Assembly: GCF_902167145.1 (NCBI RefSeq)
Contig: NC_050100.1
Coordinates: forward strand, 189,155,439 to 189,219,438
Direction of reading: 5' to 3'
Length of the DNA: 64,000 bases
Source of the DNA: Zea mays
Lineage: Eukaryota; Streptophyta; Magnoliopsida; Poales; Poaceae
The notes below the pieces were generated by a model. That model was not told where the DNA came from. It saw only the letters and a list, made by a program, of their open reading frames with translations, and made no database searches. This document shows positions 35,011-43,394 of this stretch, piece by piece. Position 1 is the first letter of the stretch. Every line of letters starts with the position of its first letter. The position numbers and the translations under genes were made by a program.

Positions 35011-35098
35011 CTGCAATTAAGAGTAAACAAATAAGCACATATAAAAAGATGTATTTAAAAATAGGTGCGAAATAAAAAGTCATATAGCATTACATCGA

Positions 35099-38000
35099 TT
35101 AAAAATAATCTTCATATGTGTCGGGGTTAGCCGGATCATAACTCTCATCATCACTATCAAGCATTTCAATCACAACACCATCGGAAGACGCAACCTCGTC
35201 ATTAATGTCATTGCCTTCAAGGATTACTAAGTCATTATCATTTTGCACCTCATCATCCTCCTCATCAACAACCATTTCAATATCTACGTCCATTCCGATA
35301 GCTTCAGTTAAGTCTATCTCAAATCGCCCTTCTAGCCCATCTTCTTGGAAGAACTCTCCATCATATGTGTCCGGGTCTAAGTTGTAATCTTCATCGTTAG
35401 GAACAGGTAACCTCCCGTGCGACGATACCTTATACACAACATCCCAACCCTTAAGATGTTCTTTCGTTTGACACGCATATGGGAGATAATACACTTGTGT
35501 GGCCTATTGGGCCACGATATAGACATCGTCTCCTGCTAAGGTGGAATCTTGTCGAATTTCGACTATCCCAAGATTAGAATGTGTCCGTCTCGTCACTTGA
35601 GGGTCAAACCAATGACATTTGAATATCACTGGAGTAAGAGGTTTGGAACCATAAAAATTGAGCTCATATATTTCTTCGATTCGTCCAAAATAATCGACAT
35701 TGTCAAGGCCCGGCGTAAAGACTCCAGAACACGTTGTTTTACGATTGGGCCGACTTTTGTCGTAGTGTGTTGTGCGAAAACGGTATCCATTGACGTCATA
35801 CCCAGAATATTTCTTGACCCTATAAGCAAAGTCGTTGGCTACTTGTCTCAACTCGGCACTCATAGACGGATCTCTTTGGCCCTGGAAGTATTCGCAAGTT
35901 AAAAGACGCTAAATTGAGTTCAAAGATGTATCTCTTTTACAAACTAAGCACGTACCTTACGTTTGAACCAGGAAATGAAATCGGGCAACCCATTTCTCGC
36001 ACCCTTTCTAAGAAGAGCGTCATATTCCTGTGGAGTGGGGTCCCTTGATCGACGCCAGAATTCATGAAGAAATTGTTCCATGTATGACGTTACCTCTTCA
36101 AGGTTGGTCAATACGTATAGCATGATATGCCGCCACTCTTCATGTGTCAGGGTCTTGGTGGTCGAGCCACTTGCGCTTCCGAGTTGGCCTCGAAATATGC
36201 TAAGGTTCGATTCATTGTCGCCATCATTGTAACGAGGGGGTGGATTATGCACGCTCGGCAGTTTGTCACCATAATAAGTTGTTGTGAAGTTTGAGACCTC
36301 CTCTAGAATGTATGCCTCTGCAATGGAAGCCTCGATTTTGCATTTATTTCTACATTTCTTTCGAATAGTCTTTAGACATCTCTCGATTGGATAGCACCAA
36401 CGTCCCTACACGGGGCCCCCCATTCGTGCCTCATAGGGGAGATGAAGAATCAAATGCTGCATTGGATTGAAGAAGCCGGGTGGAAATATCTTCTCAAGCT
36501 TACACAATAACACGGGGGGCCAATCTTTCCAAGTCTGCAACCACGGTCCGAGATAACTCTTTTGCACAAAGCTGACGGAAGAAATAGCTCAACTCTGAAA
36601 GCGCTAGCCAGACATGCTCAGGGACATAGCCTTGAACCATCGCAGGAAGAATCCGTTCAATCCATATGTGGAAGTCATGACTCTTCATCCCTAAGACTCG
36701 CATAGTAGATAAGTTCACCCCCCTACTCAGGTTAGCTGCATACCCATCAGGGAACATCAACATCTTGATCCACTGAAGTACTTCCTTCCTCTAGGCCCTG
36801 CTTAGGACGAAATCGGCCTTAGGCCTTCTCCACATCTTTCCGCCACTTGGCGGCTTCATCTCTAGTTTTGGTCTATCACATAACGCTGCCAGATCCACTC
36901 TTGCCTTCACATTATCCTTTGACTTATCAGGAATGTCCATAATTGTCGCCCACAGTGCTTCGGCAACATTCTTTTTAGTGTGCATCACGTCAATGTTGTG
37001 TGGAAGGAGCAGGTTGTCATAATAGGGGAGCCGAGTCAAGCCAGACTTATGTGTCCACATATGCTGCTCACCATATCCCACAAAACCACCTTCTGTATTG
37101 GCCACGAGCCCATCTATCTGTTGACGAATTTCGGCACCAGTCATCGTTGCAGGTGGGAGGTCTGTCACTACGACACCTTTCGTAAAGTTCTTGATGTCTA
37201 GGCGGAATGGATGGTCAGCAGGAAGAAATTGTCGATGTTTATCGAAGGACGAATATTTGCCACCCTTTTTCAACCAAATGAACCTGAGAGCTTCCTTGCA
37301 AACTGGGCATGGGAACTTACCGTGAACACACCAGGCACAGAATAGCCCATACGCCGGTAAGTCATGCATGGAGTACTGGTACCAAACATGCATTCTGAAG
37401 TTTGTCTTCGTAGCTCGGTCATACGTCCATACCCCTTCCTCCCAGGCACGTACCAATTCATCGATCAAAGGCTCCATGTACACGCCCATTTTGTTCCCTG
37501 GGTGTCCGGGAATTATCAACGACACGAATATATTCTGCCTTTGAAAGCACACACCAGGGGGGAGATTGATTGGGATAACAAACACGGGCCAACATGTGTA
37601 CGGGGCAGCGCTCATTCCATAGGGATTGAACCCATTTGTGGCCAATGCAACACGTACATTACGAGCCTCTTCGGCTTTCTCACGGTGAATGTCATCAAAG
37701 TGTTTCCATGCTTCACCATCTGATGTGTGCACCATCTTGTCAGGATTGTATCGTTTTCCATTTTTGTGCCATGTCATCTGTTTCGCGGATTCCTCTGTCA
37801 TGTAAAGACGCTGGATCCTCGGTATGAACGGAAGGTGTCGTAGGATTGTCAAGGGGATGTCGAGCTGCCTCTTCTGTCCATCACCAGAGTCTACCTCCAT
37901 AAACCTAGATGAATTACACTTGGGACAGTACTTTGCCTCCGCGTATTCTTTCCTAAATAGCACGCAGCCCTTCGGACAAGCATGAATCTGCTCATACGTC

Positions 38001-38614
38001 ATCTTGAGTGCACGAAGTAGTTTCTGTGCCTCGTACATGCTCTTTGGCAGAACGTGATCATCCGGAAGCAGACTCCCAATAACCGTCAACAAGCCATCGA
38101 ATGCGTCTCTACTCATGATGTACTGCGACTTGAACGCCATTACACGCCCAATGGCATCCAGTTGAGAAACCTTTGTCTGGCCGTGAAGGGGCTTCTGTGC
38201 CGCGTCGAACATGTCGTAGAACGCCTTTGCAGTCGGCTCTGGCTCGTCATCCATACATCCTCCTATGTACTGTGCCTCCTGATAGTCGTTCAACATATCC
38301 GCTACCCCCGCATCCGCGTCATAATCCTCGACACGTTGTCTCAACACCTACTCTCTCGTACGATGCGCTTCACCATGAAATATCCACCGAGTATAGCCCG
38401 ACGTAAATCCATTCTTCCAAATATGTTCTACCATGGCCTTCTTTGGTTTTCTTTTCCGGTTGTCACATTTGCTGCACGGGCATGGGACTAGACTCGCTCC
38501 TTTAGCAGCTTCGCCATATGCCCGTTCTACGAAATCATCGGTCTTTCTAATCCATTCAGTGGTGACATCGTTCCTTCCTCTACAGCCCGTGTACATCCAC
38601 TTACGGTCCTCCAT
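35099..38614 (-). pseudogene. CACTA TNP2-like transposase, multiple lesions
   Basis: The catalytic transposase of CACTA elements. An N-terminal transposase-associated domain (38614-38351: MYTGCRGRN, CPCSKCDNRKRK) leads into a transposase_21 (TNP2) domain, open from 38347 to 36794 (518 codons: ACPKGCVLFRKEY, KYCPKCNSSRF, NPYGMSAAPYTCWPVFVIP, LPAYGLFCAWCVHGK, NIDVMHTKKNVAEAL). A DUF4218-like region (MLMFPDGYAANLSRG, 36763 on) and a DUF4216-like C-terminus (KYSGYDVNGYRF, VIFKCHWFDP) follow. Lesions: TAG at 38348, 36791, 36406 and 35504, plus a one-base gain in the C run near 36520. At 36791, 36406 and 35504 the surrounding protein family has Gln. The C-terminus is very acidic. Confidence 0.88.
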
Positions 38615-38654
38615 CCTCTAACAGAAGCCTAGCAACAGAAAATTTCGGCAGCAC

Positions 38655-38778
38655 CTCCCCTGCACTCGGTAAAGAGGCTCTTTGCCGAGTGCCCGACAAA
38701 AGGCACTCGACAAAGCCGTCTTTGCCGAGTGCCCGACAAAAGGCACTCGGCAAAGAGGCCAACACTCGGTAAAGCCTC
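38655..38778. repeat. Right subterminal repeat array of the CACTA element
   Basis: Alternating TTTGCCGAGTGCC and GGCACTCGGCAAAG units (about eight) lie just inside the right terminus. It is a shorter array than at the left end, as usual for the 5' side of En/Spm-like elements. Confidence 0.9.
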
Positions 38779-38918
38779 GGATTCCGGTAGTGAAATTAAG
38801 ACAATAGCAAGAAGACATATGGAATGGAAGTGTATCCTTCAATTATCATCCAATGTTTAACTTACACTCTAAAACACTAATAAATGCTCGCGTGCAGGCA
38901 AGTTATCCTATTTGATGG

Positions 38919-39537
38919 TGTTGGTCACTTGTTCTCAAAAGCTTCGAATCAAGAACAAGGCAACACAAATGTTAATGGTTAAATACCTTCGTCCTTCGAA
39001 GCATTATATCCCTTAGGATATAATGATCTTCAGACGAATGTCACGAAGGGCACGCCTTCATCATTTCAATATGTAAAAATATAAACATGGACATAGAAAA
39101 AGCATGAATGATTATATCAAGTCATCATACTATTTATATTATCATTATATGATCATGAACAAACATTAATGATATCAAATTATATTTGTACCTTCGGCTT
39201 GATAGAAGGTAAAAGTCTGAGAGTGATGTGCGGGCGATTACAAGTCAGCGTGAACAGTACGGGGGTACTATTCATCTATTTATAGGCACGGGACATAGTC
39301 CGGACAAAATTACATCCATGCCCTTTAAAACTAATCATAACCATGACTCAAACTATCAGGGACTATGCGATATTTCCTCTTTAAGTCGGTGTCACCCTTC
39401 GTCTCAAACGCGTCATCATGCCGAAGCTCTTTCAATTGTAGCTTCGACATACGTCTTCATGTCACACCTGCTTACATGTCATCTTGTCGAATGTGTTTTT
39501 GCTTAGAGGACCTTCAGCAGAAAGGAAGGCCCCAACA
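38919..39537 (+). mobile_element. Solo LTR, 619 bp
   Basis: Starts TGTTGGTCAC, ends CCCCAACA, and is flanked by a perfect 5-bp duplication gatgg (38914-38918 and 39538-39542). No internal sequence is present, so it is the product of recombination between two LTRs. The fragment at 3723-4373 is a diverged relative. The parent family was not identified. Confidence 0.9.
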
Positions 39538-39783
39538 GATGGTACCAACTTTGTTAAGTGGTAACATATGATGAAAGCTTATCCCGTAGGTCTACATATG
39601 AAATTACGAGAGATTGTGAAGAATGAAGTGGAAGAGCCACTTGATTGTAACACCCCGTCCAATCCCTGGACCGGCGGTACTTACTCCTGGCAGCTCTCTA
39701 GGATCATATATTGTCCCCACAGACCAACATGAGTCTTTTGTGCGCACTTTGTCCTCACTCATGCGCACCCGAGAAAACTTCCC

Positions 39784-39857
39784 GGTCGGTCACCCATCCC
39801 AAATTGCTCCAAGCCAAGCACGCTTAATTTGGAGGTTCTTTCGAGATAGGCTTCCGA
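39784..39857 (-). ncRNA. 5S-rRNA-derived segment in the Cassandra 3' LTR
   Basis: The minus strand shows the 5S core with box A altered to AAATTAAGCGTGCTTGG and the box C region GGATGGGTGACC. The G-to-A change in box A probably weakens pol III recognition compared with the other LTR. Confidence 0.8.
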
Positions 39858-40289
39858 AAAAAAGATGCACCTTGTTGGTATGATTACACTATTAATTCTA
39901 TTAAGCCTTGGGCCAGGACATCCCATCCCAGGGGCCAGGATATCACAATCCACCCCCCTTAGAAGACAGACGTCCTCGTCGGTCAACCCCAATCCAGGAA
40001 CCTCCCCTCTTGGCCACGTCTGTATGTCTAGTGTCGTTATATGCCATGCCATGAGACCACTCCGGGCCCACATGCGCCATGCGCCATATACCCGAACCCC
40101 CTAGCCCACACACGCCCGTGAAACCGCGAGGGTCGGCTCTGATACCACTTGTAACACCCCGTCCAATCCCTGGACCGGCGGTACTTACTCCTGGCAGCTC
40201 TCTAGGATCATATATTGTCCCCACAGACCAACACGAGTCTTTTGTGCGCACTTTGTCCTCACTCATGCGCACCCGAGAAAACTTCCCGG

Positions 40290-40362
40290 TCGGTCACCCA
40301 TCCCAAATTGCTCCAAGCCAAGCACGCTTAACTTGGAGGTTCTTTCGAGATAGGCTTCCGAA
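40290..40362 (-). ncRNA. 5S-rRNA-derived segment in the Cassandra 5' LTR
   Basis: The minus strand reads AAGTTAAGCGTGCTTGG (box A region), a changed spacer, then GGGATGGGTGACC (box C region) and GGGAAGT. Box order and spacing match 5S rRNA within one base. In this family the segment is known to be transcribed; here that is inferred. Confidence 0.85.
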
Positions 40363-40480
40363 AAAGAAGATGCACCTTGTTGGTATGATTACACTATTAA
40401 TTTTATTAATCCTTGGGCCACGACATCCCATCCCAGGGGCTAGGATATCACATTGATCCCAACCACGCCCAACTCCTTTC

Positions 40481-40561
40481 GTGTCGCCATATACATCTCA
40501 AAATGCAAATGCTACAAGTGCATTGTTGAGTGCTTTGAGTGGAGAAGAGTACAACAAAGTA
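40481..40561 (+). pseudogene. Short Sirevirus-like gag fragment
   Basis: Translates to NATSALLSALSGEEYNKV, close to ATTILLASLSKEEYNKV in the gag of the Sirevirus at 43395. About 25 codons survive and nothing else of that element is visible. It lies between the Cassandra TRIM and the large non-autonomous element. Confidence 0.45.
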
Positions 40562-41133
40562 AGACCAACTCCAGCAGCCACCCTATTACACTCCGCATCT
40601 GGATTTTGCGTGGTCTGTGGCACTATTGTAGCATCCCAAAAATTCAAATCTTGGAATTTTCTCAAACTCGCTCTAAATTCAAAATGAATTTCAAATTTCG
40701 TTTCAAAATGTTTGTTTGCAAGTTGATATCAACAAATAAAATATAGTGGTCTATATTCTCTCCAAAATCCTCCTCAAATGTCCTACAAACGTTTCTTCAG
40801 TGATCCCCCTCAAATTCTTTCCAGAAATACTGCCCAGATATTTCCCGAGTAATCCCTTCAAGTTCTTTCCAGAAATATTGCCCAAATATTCCACCAATAT
40901 ATCTCCAAGTATTTTCCTCTTGAGAAATACCTTCAGAATCATTTTTCAAGTCCCTATAAATATTTTCTTCATAAATTTCCTCATGCTCATACGTATATGT
41001 ATGCCTCCAGTGTCATACGATGAACTCTACAAGCTAATCTCACTCATACAAGACAAATCCATGCTAATCTCCCACTAATCCTCTCATCCTACCACTAATC
41101 CTCTCATCCCTCCCCTAATCCCCCCACCATGGC

Positions 41134-41142
41134 TATAAATAG
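41134..41142 (+). promoter_or_regulatory. First TATA box of the giant LTR
   Basis: TATAAATAG in the 5' LTR, with the same motif at 57138-57146 in the 3' LTR. A second TATA candidate, TATAAATA, stands further into the LTR at 51715-51722 and in the 3' LTR near 58106. Which one drives the genomic RNA is unknown. Confidence 0.6.
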
Positions 41143-41261
41143 AGGGGCAAGGGCCTCCTCTCATCCCACCCCAAGCCATTTCATGGCAACTCTCTCCCCC
41201 CCACACACACCCACTCCATGTTCCACACAAGCACACACTAGCACAAGGATCGTTCGGTAGT

Positions 41262-41770
41262 TCTTCGATCGTTCGTCCCCCTGTTCTTAGTTTGTTCGTT
41301 CGTTCGTCCGATCGTCCATGGTTCGTTCGTCCGTTCGTCCGATCGTTCGATCGTTCATCCATTCGTTCGTCCAAATAATCTTTTTCCTGCTGTTATGCTG
41401 CCGAAATTCCGATCGTTCGTTTGTTCGATCATTCGATCGTTCATCGTTCGTTCATAGTTCCTATTTATCGTTCATCGTTCGTTCATAGTCTCTATTCATT
41501 GTTCATCTAGATAATCTTTGTCCTGCCGTTATGCTGCCGAAATTCCGATCATTCGTTCGTCCGATCATTCGATCGTTCGTCTGTTCGTTCATAGCTCCTA
41601 TTCATCGTTCATCGTTCGTTATTCATCGTTCATCGTTCGTTCATATGAACTATTCACATCATTATTTACCATTACTATTCACCATTACTATTCACCATCA
41701 CTATTCATCGTTACTATTCACCGTTACTATTCATCATCGTTACTATTTATCTTTACTTTTCGTCGTTCAT
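41262..41770 (+). repeat. CGTTCGTTCG and ACTATTCACC simple-repeat blocks in the giant LTR
   Basis: The first part is built from GTTCGTTCGTCCGATCGTTC-like words and two copies of a phrase around 'tgctgccgaaattccgatc'. The second part repeats ACTATTCACCATT with small changes. The same block at 57255-57690 in the other LTR differs in copy number. Confidence 0.85.
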
Positions 41771-41885
41771 CCGATCACCCCCAAATTTCAACTACTCATC
41801 CATCATGTTGTCCAGTCCACCTAAGACCTGCCAGATCCATATTCCAGTCATACGAACTTCTGTGACTGTGATTTTCCTTCCAGTA

Positions 41886-41950
41886 GGGAACTTCCCATCT
41901 GGTCACCCATCCCAGGTTTCTCCAAGTTGAGCACGCTTAACTTTGAGATT
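41886..41950 (-). other. 5S-rRNA-like segment in the giant 5' LTR
   Basis: The minus strand reads AAAGTTAAGCGTGCTC, then CTTGGAGAAACCT, then GGGATGGGTGACC and GGGAAGTTCCC. Box A and box C of 5S rRNA are kept at about the 5S spacing. The spacer words CTTGGAG are shared with the Cassandra LTR at 40290, but not with plain 5S rRNA. Confidence 0.65.
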
Positions 41951-42219
41951 CCTTCGAACCAGGCTTCCAAACTCAGATTCCAATAATTCTCGTTTCTAAA
42001 TTCTTATCAAATTATTCCCTATCTGAAAGGGAATTAGACTTACACCTAGTTCCTAAATAATTTTGGTGGTTGAATTGCCCAACACAAATCTTTGGACTAA
42101 CTAGTTTGCCCAAGTGTATAGATTATACAGGTGTAAAAGGTTCACACTCAGCCAATAAAAAGACCAAGTTTTGGATTCAATAAAGGAGCAAAGGGGCAAC
42201 CGAAGGCACCCCTGGTCTG

Positions 42220-42725
42220 GCGCACCGGACTGTCCGGTGTGCCACCGGACAGTGCACAGTACCTGTCCGGTGCACCAGGGGACTCAGACTCAAACTCTTC
42301 ACCTTCGGGAATTCCAGGGGCGACTCGGCTAAAATTCACCGGACTATCCGGTGTACACCGGACAGTGTCCGGTGCGCCAAAGGAGGTCGGCCTCAGGAAC
42401 TCGCCAGCTTCGGGAAAAGCCAACGGCTCGTCCGCTATAATTCACCGGACTGTCCGGTGTGCACCGGACTGTCCGGTGCAACTCCGGGACAACGGTCGTC
42501 TCCGCGCCAACGGCTCTCTGCCGCGCATTCAATGCGCCGTCTGCGCGCGCAGAAGTCAGAATCGCCCATGCCGGTGCACCGGACATCAAACAGTGCATGT
42601 CCGGTGTGCACCGGACACCCAGGCGGGCCCACAAGTCAGAAGCTCCAACGGTCAGAATCCAACGGCAGTGATGACGTGGCTGGGGCACCGGACTGTCCGG
42701 TGTGCACCGGACTGTCCGGTGCGCC
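42220..42725. repeat. CACCGGACNGTCCGGTG palindrome cluster
   Basis: At least eight full or half palindromes, several as adjacent pairs joined by 'tgtg' or 'tgca'. Conserved palindromes of this kind in the LTR upstream of the TATA box are a known Sirevirus feature and a candidate cis-regulatory module. The cluster repeats at 50418-50923. Confidence 0.9.
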
Positions 42726-42771
42726 ATCGAGCAGACGCCTCCAGCCAACGGTCAAGTTTGGTGGTTGAGGC

Positions 42772-42779
42772 TATAAATA
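42772..42779 (+). promoter_or_regulatory. TATA box of the young Sirevirus LTR
   Basis: TATAAATA just downstream of the palindrome cluster, with a copy at 50970-50977 in the 3' LTR. It is followed by a C-rich stretch typical of Sirevirus start sites. Confidence 0.8.
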
Positions 42780-43348
42780 CCCCAACCACCCCACCATTCA
42801 TTGCATCCAAGTTTTCCACTTCTCAACCACTAACAAGAGCTAGGCATTCAATTCTAGACACACTCAAAGAGATCAAATCCTCTCCAATTCCACACAAAAC
42901 CCTAGTGACTAGTGAGAGTGATTTGCCGTGTTCATTTGAGCTCTTGCGCTTGGATTGCTTCTTTTCTTTCTCATTTGTTCTTGTGATCAAAACTCCATTG
43001 TAATCAAGGCAAGAGGCACCAATTGTGTGGTGGCCCTTGCGGGGAAGTTTTGTTCCCGGCTTTGATTAGAGAAGAGAAGCTCACTCGGTCCGAGGGACCG
43101 TTTGAGAGAGGGAAGGGTTGAAAGAGACCCGGCCTTTGTGGCCTCCTCAACGGGGAGTAGGTTTGCAAGAACCGAACCTCGGTAAAACAAATCTCCGTGT
43201 CTCACTTGCTTATTCGCTTGGGATTTGTTTTGCGCCCTCTCTTGCGAACTCGTTTATTATTACTAACGCTAACCCCGGCTTGTAGTTGTGCTTATATTTG
43301 TAAATTTCAGTTTCGCCCTATTCACCCCCCCTCTAGGCGACTATCAAT

Positions 43349-43360
43349 TGGTATCAGAGC
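43349..43360 (+). promoter_or_regulatory. Primer-binding site of the young Sirevirus
   Basis: TGGTATCAGAGC, complementary to the 3' end of initiator-Met tRNA, two bases after the LTR end. Confidence 0.9.
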
Positions 43361-43394
43361 CCGGTGCTTCATTAGAGCCTAACCGCTCGAAGTG

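Larger units (their letters stand above)
32190..38792 (-). mobile_element. Complete CACTA (En/Spm-type) transposon
   Basis: The left end is CACTGCCGGAATC at 32190. The right end, read inward, is CACTACCGGAATC at 38792. Both ends carry arrays of TTTGCCGAGTG and its complement. Flanking triplets are aag and aaa, so the 3-bp duplication is imperfect or the left end may instead be at 32170. Genes are on the minus strand, so the element's 5' end is at the right: a TNP2-like gene (38614-35099), then a TNPA-like gene (about 35010-33019). Stops in both mean it is not autonomous today. Confidence 0.85.
39646..40452 (-). mobile_element. Cassandra TRIM retrotransposon, complete (807 bp)
   Basis: Two LTRs of about 302 bp (39646-39947 and 40150-40452) flank a 202-bp non-coding interior. 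The 5-bp duplication ttgat is perfect (39641-39645, 40453-40457). On the minus strand the interior starts with a TGGTATCAGAGC primer-binding site next to the 5' LTR and ends with a GGGGGGTGGATTG polypurine tract. Each LTR contains a 5S-rRNA-like segment, the defining trait of Cassandra. It has no coding capacity and needs another element's enzymes. Confidence 0.92.
40627..42023 (+). repeat. 5' LTR, first part, of the large non-autonomous element
   Basis: Matches 56629-57937 closely from TGTAGCATCCC to 'ttccctatc', then stops at the Sirevirus insertion. It contains a TATA box (41134-41142), a CGTTCGTTCG-rich block, an ACTATTCACC-type block and a 5S-like segment. It is longer than the matching part of the 3' LTR because of expansion of the simple blocks. 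Confidence 0.9.
42024..43346 (+). repeat. 5' LTR of the young Sirevirus (1323 bp)
   Basis: Contains repeated CACCGGACTGTCCGGTG palindromes between about 42220 and 42725 and a TATA box (CTATAAATACC) at 42771. Every overlapping open frame here is repeated exactly in the 3' LTR, consistent with identity. Confidence 0.95.

Noticed and set aside
40290..40362. Functional 5S rRNA gene
   Set aside because: Only the inner promoter part is conserved, the rest of 5S differs, and it lies within a retrotransposon LTR.
42239..43003. 254-codon open frame in the young Sirevirus LTR (also 50437-51201)
   Set aside because: It lies across the palindrome cluster, the TATA box and the LTR leader. It exists twice only because the LTRs are identical.
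43349..43360. tRNA gene at TGGTATCAGAGC sites
   Set aside because: These 12-base matches are primer-binding sites at LTR ends. No cloverleaf can be built around them.
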